64,000 nucleotides of DNA. It comes from Closterium sp. NIES-65. Its lineage: Eukaryota; Streptophyta; Zygnematophyceae; Desmidiales; Closteriaceae. The first letter of the stretch is position 1. Every line of letters begins with the position of its first letter. The translations under genes were made by a program, and so were the position numbers. The stretch covers positions 772,501-836,500 of the forward strand of contig CANXME010000387.1 of NCBI GenBank assembly GCA_948144175.1, read 5' to 3'. Below are positions 33,304 to 44,200 of the stretch, piece after piece. The notes beneath the pieces were generated by a model. The model searched no databases. It was not told the origin of the DNA and saw nothing but the letters and a program-made list of their open reading frames with translations.

Positions 33304-36300
33304 TCAAGAAGTGAGCAAGTGAGGCCAAGTAGGCACAAGGCCTAGAACAGTACAGAAACGCTGATGATCACAAGAATGAAGTGCCTTGGTGAAGATATCA
33401 GCAGTGTTGGCATGAGAGGCCACATAAATAAGACGAAGCTGACAGCGCTGTTACAACTTTTGAGCTAGGAAGTAGCGCAGAGTGATGTGCTTCGTTCAAT
33501 GCTCCAGCATTTGCTCCTGACACAAGGCAATCATGGCCTTGTTGTCGACTTACAGAACTGGAGGAGAACGAGGCGCCTCTCCAAAGTCGGTCAGTAGCCC
33601 CTGCGTAGATCTCAGCCTCACAGCTGGAGCTGAGGATAGAAGACGAGCGGGTAGACCGCCACAAAAAGAACTGGAGCCAAGGCTGAAGGTGTAACCCTGT
33701 GACGGCCGCTGCATAGCCGAGTCGTCAACCCTAGAAGCGTCTGCGTGACCTGTGAGGACAACTCGAGCCCGGCCTCGAAGCACAAGCCCCATGCCCGACG
33801 TACTGCAGAAGTAGGGCGTCACCCTCTTAGCGGCCTTCCAGTGCTCTGGTCGGTGTCTCCCGGGCACAACGTAGCGTGCCAGGATGCTAACAGGGTAAGC
33901 AAGGTCAGGTCAAGTGCAGGTCATCAGGTACATGAGGCAGCCCACAAGCTCAGGATACGGGCCACTCAGCTCTACGGACTCATCCGAAGGTAGAGCTGAG
34001 AGCGAGTGACTGGTATGCAGAGGAGTGGACTATGGCGAGGAGTACTGGAAGTCGAAGCGCTGAAGGACGTGCTGCACCATGTGTGACTGAGTCAAGGTAA
34101 TGGTGCAGCGTGCTTTGTCTCGGGTGATCTACAAGCCAAGATAGCTGCGCAGGTCACCGAGGTCTGTACACGTGTGTCTCTTCTGCAGCTCCGACTTCAC
34201 GTGGGCTAGTCCAGCAGTGTCAGCTGTGGCAAAGACCAAGTCGTCGACGTACGTGAGGATGTAGAACGGCGGCAGCGAAGTGTCGGTACGCCGAAACAGC
34301 GATGGGTTAGCAGTAGAAGGAGCAAACCCAAGAGCTGCAAGAGTCGTCCTCAGTGTGTCGTGCCACTCGCGAGGCGCCTGGCGGAGACCGTAGACTAGCC
34401 GCCGGAGGCTCTTCTGGGTACCAGGAAACGAACCAGTGAAGCGAAGTGGGCGGCCCATCCAGATCTCCTCATGCAGGGTGCCCTATAGGAAAGCATTGCT
34501 GAGGTCAAGAGAGTGAAGCTCGTAGTCACGCTGATTGGCGACGTGCAGCAGCACCCAAAGAGTGGTCATCTTCGGGGTAGGGGAGAAGGTCTGGAAGAAT
34601 TCAACTTCCTGTCGCTGTTTGAAGCCTCATGCAACGTAACGCGCCTTGAAGACAGGCGCAGAACCCGGCGGCCGCTTCACCCTGAAAATCCACATGCCAC
34701 TTACGATGTTCGCCCAAGGAGGGGGAGCCTCGTCGACGTAAGTGCCTGTGGACTTCCAGGATGCCATCTCTGCATCCATGGCTGACTGCTAATGAGAGGA
34801 GTAGGGACCCTCTATCGCCTCTGCGTAAGAGCGCGGGGTCGGGATGTCTAGTGCATCCGGGTCTCCCTCAGGTGCAATCAGGATGGACACGAGATGAGGT
34901 ACAGCAGCTGCAAAGCACTCAAAGTCCTCCTGCCTATCCTCAAGGACGTCCGTGCTAAGAGCACACTCACCCTCAACGGTCAGAGGACAGACAGACTTAG
35001 ACTCAGCAACAAGACTAGCGGCGTAGTCTAGACGATAGGTGGCAGCAAAGTCAACCAGCTAAGCAACAAGAGCAGACGCAGCAGTAGACACTAGTGGCAA
35101 CAGTGGCCAGGAGACTCGTGACAGTAGGACTAGCAGCACAAAAGGAGTCAGACTCCGTGTCTGGACCGTCAGCAAGGGAGGACGCAGGAGGAGACGGCAG
35201 AGGGACACACAGTGGACGAAGTGCCATCTGGTGCGTGCCGGGAACAGGGGGAGGACGCTGACACGGAACACGACGACTAGTGTGAGCAGCGCGAACAGGC
35301 GACGCAGGGCGAGACGCAGGCTCACGATGCTCCGCAAGACCTCCGGTCGGCCCAGTGTAAGGAGAAGGACCAGGCTGTGGGGAGGCAGGCTGTAAGTGCG
35401 ACTGCGACTGGTCAGGCGGCGAACACAGTAAGTGAGGGGAAGGACCAGTAGAAGGCGGGAGACCAAGAACCTGCTCAAGGAGTGGAACGAAGTACGGCCG
35501 CGTCCCCGCAGCGCCTCCAGAACCAGCAGAGGCAGCACCAGCACCCCCATCTCCAGGGTCTCCAGCTCCAACTCCTGCAGCACCACCAGCTCCAGCACCT
35601 CTAGCAGCTCTAGCTCCAGCAGCACCTCGAGCAGTAACAGCTCCAGCGCCTCCAGCTCCAACTCTTGCAGCACCACTAGCCCTAGCAGCTCCAGTACCTC
35701 TAGTACGAGCACCTGCGGGACCAACGGCTCCAGCAGGAGTAGTACCTTCAGCTCCAGTAGCACCTCCAGCTCCAGTAGCTCCGGAACCTCCAGGACGAGC
35801 TCCTTCGGGACTAGCGCCTCCAGCACCTCCAGCAGCTACAGCACCAGCAGTACCTCCAGCGCCAGCAGCACCTCCAGCGGTAGGCCCCCCAGCTCCAGCA
35901 GCACGACTCCAGTGCCGAGCTAACCACTCGCGCAGCTGCAGTGGAGAGAGTGGCTCCCGCCTTGACAAGACATCCGTAGGACCTCCAGAGGACAAAGTAC
36001 CTCCAGGCTCAGCACGCTCAAGCTCAACACCCCCAGGCTCCGCACGCTCAGGCTCAGCACCCCTAGGCTCCGCACCCTCAGACTCAGCAACCAAAGGCTC
36101 AGCACCCCCAAGCTCCACACCCTCAAGCTCAGCAACCCCAGGCTCAGCACCCCCAGGCTCTACACACTCAGGCTCAGCACCCCCAGGCACCGCACCCACA
36201 GGCTCAGCACCCCTACCAACACCAGAGCCGACAGCTACCTCGACAGGCTCGACAGGGTCTACCTGGGACACACGTGAGGGGGCAGGACTCTGAGGGGGAG

Positions 36301-39053
36301 GGGGTCTATCGGAGGAGGACCTGGTGCGAGGAAGAGTGGCAGGGGGGGGGGGGGAGAGGGGCAGTGCGGTAGGGGAAGAGACAGTAGTAAGGAACTGACT
36401 CGTCAAACGTGACGTCGAGACAAAAGCTCGAGATCCCCAGACACGGAACGCAGACGCATCGCCAACCTTCCCCGTCCACCACAGAGCAGGTGTGGTCTCC
36501 AGGACGGAGACACGGGGCTGGAGTTGAGCTAAACCGCGAATGGCCACAGAAAATGGGGAGCAGCCGCATGGATCATGGACGTATGAGCGACGTCCATGAC
36601 TATGCCAATGCGGCGCTCAGCAATCCCATTTTGTTGCGAGGAGGCCGGAAGCGTCAACGTCTGGCGGATGCCCTCTGCATGACAGAGGGCCCGTAGAAGG
36701 TTGCAGGAAAACTCTCCACCTCTGTTGGAGTGTAAACGCAGAACAGGAAGGTCCGAGCCGAAAATCTCGCTGAGCTGGTGATGAGCAGTGCGGATCCAGG
36801 TGATCAGCACCTCAGTGACCTCACCCTTGCGGCGCAAGGGGAAGACTGAGGTGTAACGCGAGTAGTCGTCAATGACCAGTAGGAAGTAATGCTTGTGACC
36901 CTGTCCACGGACGCAGGCTTGGCACCACACGTCCATGTGGAGAGTCTGCAGGGGAGCCTCTGTCGTAGGGAACTTGGAGGAGTGAGGAGCGGCGCGCTGC
37001 CGTCCTTCGACGCAAGGAACGCAGGTAGGGGCAGGCTCCGGGGGGAGGGGAGGGAGAGACCGGGGAAGACCAGTGACAAGGACCCGGGAGGCCATACCTC
37101 TAAGACGAGGTAGGGAGGGGTGACCAAGGCGGTGGTGCCAGAGGAGAGTCTAGTGTGACAGGAGACGAGACGAGCAGGGGGCGGACTCTGGACCAGACCT
37201 GGACATGGCAACAAACACCTGACCAGACTCTGCTACCTGACTAGGCACACTAACTGGAGTGGACGCAGTAGTCAGGGTGTACAGGCTCGACCCCGACTGA
37301 CGGGTAAACGTGGCGAGGTGGCGGCGTGTGCGAGTACACGTACAGTGGGTCACCCGCTGACCTCCAGGAGTGAGCTGGTCAACCCACACGTCCTGAAGGT
37401 CAGCTCCAGTCACCAAGTTCGTAGAGAACGAAGGGAGGTGAAGACCCAACAGTGAGCCAGACGGGTCCGCCGGACACGGCAGAATCATAGAGGATTGTGC
37501 AAGGACTAAGCCCCCAGAGGGGTCCGCCAGGGAGACAGCAACCGGCCGACTGAGTGGCGTGGGTGTGGTGCTGTCGCGAAAGAAGGAGCGGGAAGCACCT
37601 GAGTCAAGCGTGAAGGTGTGCAAGGCCTCAGCAGGCGCAGTACTTGAGAGAGCAGAATCACCAGTACCTGGAGCAGCAGACTCAGTAGGACCTAGAGCAG
37701 CAGCCTCTATACCTGGGTTGGGCGGCACACACAGGTAACAGTCACCCTTAGCACTAATAGTCACAGCATACATGGCAGCAAGGATAGCATTGTAATCAAG
37801 ACCAAAGATAGCAACACAAGACTTAAGCAGATCAGCCCAGCAAGGGAGCTCAGTGGCGTTTAGAAACTGTGCATGCCACACGTCAGACAGGCAACTGAAA
37901 CAGCGCTACGTCGTGTTTGGCAGCCCGCACGTCTCCCCATGGCGCTCGCCGGCGCGGAGAACGTAAGCGCAAGGACCAGCACCCCCAGACCTCCCACGCC
38001 CAGCGTACCACTCACAAAGCTGCTGGGGCGACGGGGCCTCTCGGGAACGTGGCTGCTGCTGTCGCTGGCTACCGCCAAAGCCTCCACGCTGCGCGGCTTC
38101 ACCCCAACCAGCACCACCGCTGCCGCCACCCCCACTGCCGCTGCCGCTCCCGCCCCCACCTCCACCGCCGACACCAACGCCCCCACTCCCGCCACCACCC
38201 CCACTCCCTCCGCCTCCTCTTCTGCCACCACCACCGCCCCCGCTGTCCCCTCCACCACCCTTGCCCCCCTTGCCCTTGCCGCTGCGGCGCCTCCCACTAG
38301 GAGTAGACGCAGCTCCAAACTTCTCGGGGCCAACGAGGTCGACAGCAGCAGCAGAAGTAACAGAGGGCAAAAGGGGAACAAGGGAACACCCCTCAAAGAA
38401 AGGGGCGCGAGGGTCGCCGCAAGAAGCTCCTATAGCAACTATGCTAGTCTTAGCTGCAGTGAGGCGCTCCTCGAGCAGGTCGACAGTAAGCTTGGTGGGG
38501 CAAAGGGAGAGAAAGTGGTCCCTGACTGAATGAAGAGAGCCAGGGAGACGGGTGACGAGGTAGAAGAGGGTGATGTACATGGGGGGGGGAGGTTCTTGGC
38601 GCGAAACTTGGAGGGAAGCGCAGCGCTGTAGCGGGTGTGACTAGTGCGGAGGTGAGTGATGAGGTCAGCGATTGTGGCAAAGGTGGCCAGGTCAGGGAAC
38701 AAGTACGGCAGCAGGAGGCGGCTGAGGGCAGCAGTGGCAGGGGAGGAGTAGTTTGCGATGACAACATCATACAAAGACTTAGCAGTCTTGTATTGGCCAA
38801 AGTGCGCGCGCTCAGTAGACGGCAGGTGACTACGAACAGCAAGGCGAGCAACAGCATCAAGAGTAGTCCACTCTGAGCGAACCGTACTGTCAGCATTGGC
38901 AGCAGGTGCAACAGAGGCGCCAGACATGTGATCGAAAAGCGAGACTCTGTCCCTAGAGTCGCACTGAAGATAGAGCTGCAAGTCATTTACCCAAATCTCG
39001 AAATCTACCGCACGGCCATCAACATCGAAGGTAAGAATAGTAGGGCTAGCCAT
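33304..39053 (-). pseudogene. gag-pol polyprotein of element F, heavily damaged
   Basis: The start is ATG 39053 (MASPTILTFDVDGRAVDFE) and the ancestral stop is TGA at 33306-33304. Gag shows a frameshift at the interrupted C tract (38581-38592 on the plus strand). The Gag zinc-like motif CAYVLRAGERHGETC has lost its His (Asn) and is followed by an amber stop. Protease DSGAS is kept. In integrase the second catalytic Asp is Asn (36724-36726, HSNRGGEF), and MDVWGP has become MDVWCQ. The linker is Gly/Ala-rich with many repeats. RT retains YVDD (near 34240). RNase H has an internal deletion near 33580-33640. Many further frameshifts are present, so F is inactive. Confidence 0.88.
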
Positions 39054-39069
39054 GGCGGCAGTAGTTGCA

Positions 39070-39767
39070 GCACTAGCAGTAGGGTAGGACGGTGCGGCTC
39101 GGCAGGGCGGCGCGGCTTGGCAAGGCGGCGCGGCTCGGCTGGGCGGCGCGGCGCGGCAGGCAGGCGGGCGCAGCGGCGCGTGTGGCAGGGCGGGCTCATA
39201 CCAGGGGCGGGTGCAGGGCAGGGCCGCGACTGGCGGTTAGGGCAGGGCCGCGACGAGGCGGTGGTAGAGCAGGGCTGCGATGGGGCGGCAGTAGGGCAGG
39301 GCCGCGACGAGGCGGCGGTAGAGCAGGGCCGCGACTGGGCGGCAGCAGGGTAGGGCCGCGACTAGGCGGCTGCAGGGCAGGGCCGGAACGGGGCGGCGGT
39401 AGAGCAGGGCCACGACAAGCGGCTGAGGGCAGGGTCGCGACGGGTGGCGGCAAGGCAGGGCCGCGACGGGTGGCGGCAAGGCAGGGCCGCGACGGGCGGC
39501 TAGGTCAGGCCGCGTCGGCCGGCTAGGTCAGGCCGCGACGGGCGGCGACAGGGCAGGGCCGCGACGGGCGGCTAGGTCAGGGCCGCGACGGGCCGTTAGG
39601 GCAGGGCCGCGACGGGCCGAGAGGGCGGGGCCGCTACTGGCGGCAGTAGGGCAGGGCGCGCGACTGCGCAGGTGAGGCAGGCGCGAGGCACGCTTTGAGC
39701 AGGGCAGGAAAAACTATCGTGGTGGGCCCTAAAAAAAAAACGTTCCCACTAACCTGCTATGAAACCA
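39070..39767 (-). repeat. Leader arrays and PBS of element F
   Basis: About 39200-39690 repeats GCAGGGCCGCGACGGGCGGC (plus strand), and about 39090-39150 repeats GGCGCGGCTCGGC, again a two-part array. Next to the LTR the minus strand reads TGGTTTCATAGCAGG (39767-39753), a decayed PBS, followed by GTTAGTGGGAAC, the remains of the post-PBS hairpin. Confidence 0.75.
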
Positions 39768-39822
39768 CGTCAGAAAGTAGAAATCAAGAATGACTAGAAT
39801 GACAGCAGTACAGGGTTTGTAT
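39768..39822 (-). repeat. 5' LTR of element F, inner part
   Basis: The 55 bases adjacent to the PBS. The remainder (77 bases) is at 46891-46967. Element D inserted between them and duplicated TGTAT. The terminal CA has decayed to CG. Confidence 0.88.
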
Positions 39823-39956
39823 TGTCAAACATTATATATGTTATACTTGTCTAGGCTACAGTGGGTTAGCCTATAGGGGGTACACAATTCTAGGGTTTAC
39901 TACTTGTACTTTTTTTTCACTTCTAGTTGATCCATTCCTGTTTGCTTATTCTCACA
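39823..39956 (+). repeat. 5' LTR of element D (134 bp)
   Basis: Begins TGTCAAACATTATATATG and ends TTATTCTCACA. A TATATA stretch lies 11-17 bases in, and the family core TAGGCTACAGTGGGTTAG follows. Confidence 0.94.
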
Positions 39957-39990
39957 TGGTATAGAGCGGGTCCTTCTACGGACCGTTTTT
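39957..39990 (+). promoter_or_regulatory. PBS and hairpin of element D
   Basis: TGGTATAGAGCGGG (39957-39970) is the primer-binding site. GGTCCTTCTACGGACC (39969-39984) is an inverted repeat at the place where B and C have GGTTCCC/GTGGGAAC. The stem differs in sequence but pairing is kept. Confidence 0.75.
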
Positions 39991-40049
39991 TTTTGGGCCC
40001 ACCGAAGCGCCCCCCGAGGCGCGATCCTTTTTTTTTAGCGACCCCTCGG

Positions 40050-41100
40050 GTCGCCATTTCCCCTGCGGCCCCGCCGCCTTCACTGACGCGGCCCCGCCGC
40101 CCTCTCTGTCGCGGCCCCGCCGCCTGCTCTCACGCGGCCCCGCCCCGGCTCCTTCGCGGCCCCGCCGCCTGCTCTCGCGCGGCCCCGCCCCGGCTTCTAC
40201 GCGGCCCCGCCCCGGCTTTCACGCGGCCCCGCCGACGGCTTTGTCGCGGCCCCGCCCAGGCCCTTACGCGGCTCCGCCGCCTGCTCTCACGCGGCCCCGC
40301 CCCGGCTCCTTCGCGGCCCCGCCGCCTGCTCTCGCGCGGCCCCGCCCCGGCTTCTACGCGGCCCCGCCCCGGCTTTCACGCGGCTCCGCCGACGGCTTTG
40401 TCGCGGCCCCGCCCAGGCCCTTACGCGGCTCCGCCGCCTGCTCTCACGCGGCCCCGCCCCGGCTCCTTCGCGGCCCCGCCGCCTGCTCTCGCGCGGCCCC
40501 GCCCCGGCTTCTACGCGGCCCCGCCCCGGCTTTCACGCGGCCCCGCCGACGGCTCTGTCGCGGCCCCGCCCAGGCCCTTACGCGGCCCCGCCGCCTGCCC
40601 CCGTCGCGGCCCGGTCACCTCCTGACGGCCCCGCCGTCCCTTCGTGACGGCCCCGCCGTCCCTTCCTGACGGCCCCGCCGTCCCCTCCTGACGGCTCCTG
40701 CCGTCCCCTTCTACCGGCCCCGCAACTGCACCTGCTGGCCCCGCCGCTGCACCTACCGGCCCCCCACCACCCACCCCCCCTTTTCCCGTCGCCTGTCGAG
40801 GCGACCTGAGGGGTGGCAGGTGTGTGGCCTCCCCTGCTTCTCCTCCTCCTTCCTCTCCCACTGCAGCAGCCGAGCCGCTCACCTGCAGCAGCCGAGCCGC
40901 CCCACAGCCGAGCCGCCCTGCCGCCGAGCCGCCGGGTCGCTGAGCTGCTGAGCTGCAGTTGCTGCCGAGCCGCCCTGCCGCCGAGCCGCCGAGTCACCGA
41001 GCTGCTGAGCTGCAGTTGCTGCTGAGCCGCCTTGCCGCCGAGCCGCCCGAGTCGCCCGAGCCGCCGAGCCGCCGAGCTGCCGAGCCGCTGAGTCGCCGAG
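40050..41100 (+). repeat. GC-rich leader arrays of element D with 157-bp higher-order repeat
   Basis: Units like GCGGCCCCGCCCCGGCTTCT fill about 40060-40760. They are organised in a 157-bp higher-order unit: GCCTGCTCTCACGCGG occurs at 40122, 40279 and 40436. From about 40862 to 41100 the unit is GCCGAGCCGCC, as in B and C. From 41101 to 41242 a short pyrimidine-rich stretch (TTGCCTGCCTGCC) leads to the gag-pol start. Confidence 0.85.
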
Positions 41101-41242
41101 CCTACTCTTCCCACCACTGGTGAGCTCTTGCCCTGCTAGCACGCTGCGCGTCGCCTGCTTGCCTGCCTGCCTGCCTTTTGGCTTGCCTGGCTGCCTGCCT
41201 CCCTGCTGCTAGTCCTGCTCCTGCTTCTACTTGCGGAGCCAA

Positions 41243-44200
41243 ATGCAGCCCCAGCGACGCCGGCGTGAGTCCCTCACGCCCCAGCAGCTGCGTGAGTGGT
41301 ACGCTGGTTGGGGCTGTAGGGGTGGCGACGCTACTCCTACTACCACTCCTGCTGCTTCTACTCGTGGTGGCGGCCAGATGCAGCTCCCGCGACCCTCTCG
41401 CGTGTCTCTCACGCCTCGCCAGCTTCGTGAGTGGTACGCTCAGAGTGGAGGGTCTCTCAGTGCTGTTCGCTGCTCTTACGTGATTCGCACTGGTACTCGG
41501 ACTGGTCAGCCTTGTGGGACACGTAGTCATACACCGTCCCGCTGCTTCGCCAGTCTGAGCGACGCCTGGCGTACCGTGTTTGGCGACGAGGCTGAGCTTC
41601 CCGACTGGGTGGAGTTGCTTAGGCAGAGGGTAGATATATATGCTCTTGACTATGATGCTATTCTCACTGCCATGTATGCATTGCCTACTAGTGCTGACCG
41701 TGCCGGTCACCTGTGCGTCCCGCCTGACCCAGGTATAGGACCTGCTGCTCTAGCTACTGGTGAGGCTGCTGCTCTGGGTGCTAGTGAGTCTCCTGCTCCA
41801 GGTACAGGTGCGGCTGCTGCTCTAGGTGCTAGTGAGTCTGCTTCCTCAGGTGCGGGTGAGGCTGCGCTCTCAGGTACCGTGTTGGCTTCGGCCTCCCTCA
41901 CCTTTACACTTGACTCTGGGGCTTCTCGCTCCTTCTTTCGGGACCGCACCACACTCACGCCGCTTGGTCGGCCGGTTGCAGTCTCCCTGGCTGACCCCTC
42001 TGGGGGTCCTGTCCTCGCTCACTTCTCCACTGTCCTCCCGTGTCCGGCTGCCCCCTCGGGCACCCTGTCTGGCCTGTACCTCCCCTCGTTCTCGACGAAC
42101 TTGGTGAGTGGTGCAGACCTACAGGATGCGGGGGTTCACCAGTTCACTCCTGCGAGTCAGCGGGTGACCCACTGCACGGACGCACGCACAGGCCGGCACC
42201 TGGCCACGTTCTCGCGTCGGCCGGGGTCGAGCCTCTACACCCTGACCACTGAGTCTCCTCCTGTCCCCGCGTCCGGTCAGGTAGCAGCGTCGGGTCAGGT
42301 GTTTGCTGCTGCGTCCAGGTCTGGTCCTGAGTCTGCCCCCTGTACTTGTCGCCTCCTGTCTCACGAGACTCTCCTGTGGCACCACCGTCTTGGCCACCCC
42401 TCCTTGCCCCGTCTTCGGAGCATGGCTTCCCGTGTCCTTGTCTCTGGTCTTCCCCAGTCTCTCCCTCCTCTCCCCTCCGGGCCAGGACCTTCCTGTGTCC
42501 CCTGTGTCGAGGGTCGCCTCCGGGCTACTCCTCACTCCTCCCACTTCCCCCCGACAGAGGCTCCCCTGCAGACGCTTCACATGGATGTGTGGGGCCCAGC
42601 CCCCGTCCGTGGGCAGGATTACGAGCGCTACTTCCTGTTGGTGGTTGACGACTACTCGCGTTACACCACAGTCCTCCCCTTGCGCAGCAAGGGTGAGGTC
42701 ACTGAGGTGCTGATCGACTGGATCCGCGAGGCTCGTCTCCGGCTCAGGAAGAGCTTCGGCTCGGACTTTCCTGTTCTGCGTCTGCACTCGGACAGAGGCG
42801 GAGAGTTCTCCTCTGGCCTTCTGCGTGCCTACTGTCGTGCGCGAGGCATCCGCCAGTCCTTCACGCTTCCGGACTCACCACAGCAAAATGGGATTGCTGA
42901 GCGTCGCATTGGCATGGTCATGGATGTCGCTCGTACGTCCATGATGCATGCGGCTGCCCCCCATTTTCTGTGGCCGTTTGCGGTGAGGTACGCGGCGCAT
43001 CAGCTCAACCTTCACCCCCGGGTCTCTCGGCCTGCGATGTCCCCAGCCTTGCTGTGGACAGGGAAGGTTGGCGATGCGTCTGTGTTCCGTGTCTGGGGAT
43101 CTCGGGCGTTTGTCCGCGACTTGTCTGCGGACAAGCTGTCCCCTCGTGCTGCTCCCTGTGTCTTCCTTGGCTTCCCCACTGACGCCCCAGGGTGGCAGTT
43201 TTACCACCCCTCCTCTCGTCGTGTTCTGTCCTCCCAGGACGTCACGTTCGACGAGTCAGTCCCCTTCTACCGTCTCTTCCCCTACCGCACTCCTTCCCTC
43301 CCCCCTCCCCCGGACTTCCTTGTACCGGTTCCCCCCCCGGTAGACCCCCTCCCCCCTCAGGTTCCTGCCCCCTCAGGTGTGTCCCAGGTAGACGCCGTTG
43401 ACCCGGTCGAGGTTACAGGTGACTCTGGTGCTGCTGCGGGTGCTGAGCCTGGGGGTGCTGACTCTGGGGGTGCTGTGCGCGGGGGTGCTGAGCCTGGGGG
43501 TGCTACTGCTGGGGGTACTGGGCCTGCGAGTGCTACTGCGGAGGGTGCGGAGCCTGGGGGTGCTGAGCCAGGGGGTGCTGTGCCTGGAGGTGATGGGTCT
43601 GGGGGTGCTGGGTCGGGAGCTGCTGAGCCTGGGGGTGCTGCGTCTGGAGCTGCTGAGCCTGGGGTTTCTCCTGCTGCTGCGTCTCGCCGGGAGCCCCTCT
43701 CTCCACAGGAGCTGCGCGAGTGGTTCGCTCGCCGCTGGAGGCGTGCTGCTGAGTCTGGAGGTGCTGCTGGAGCTGGAGCTGGAGCTTCTTCGACTGTCGA
43801 GGGTGCGGGTGCTGCCGGTCCCGGAGCTACTGGACCTGCGGGTCCTCCTGGAGCTGGAGCTGCTGAGGGCGTTGGTGCTGAGCCTACTGCTGTTGGTCCT
43901 GCCGCTGGAGGTGTGGGTGGCGCTGGTGCTGTAGCTGAGGGTGCTGGTGCTGTCCCTGCTGCGTCTGGAGCTGCTGAGCCTGGGGTTTCTCCTGCTGCTG
44001 CGTCTCGCCGGGAGCCCCTCTCTCCACAGGAGCTGCGCGAGTGGTACGCTCGCCGCTGGAGGCGTGCTGCTGAGTCTGGAGGTGCTGCTGGAGCTGGAGC
44101 TGGAGCTTCTTCGACCGTCGAGGGTGCGGGTGCTGCCGGTCCCGGAGCTGCTGGACCTGCGGGTCCTCCTGGAGCTGGAGGTGCTGAGGGCGTTGGTGCT

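Noticed and set aside
41231..41242. A start for the D polyprotein upstream of 41243
   Set aside because: The in-frame codon at 41231 is TTG; the first ATG is at 41243 and matches the start of E.
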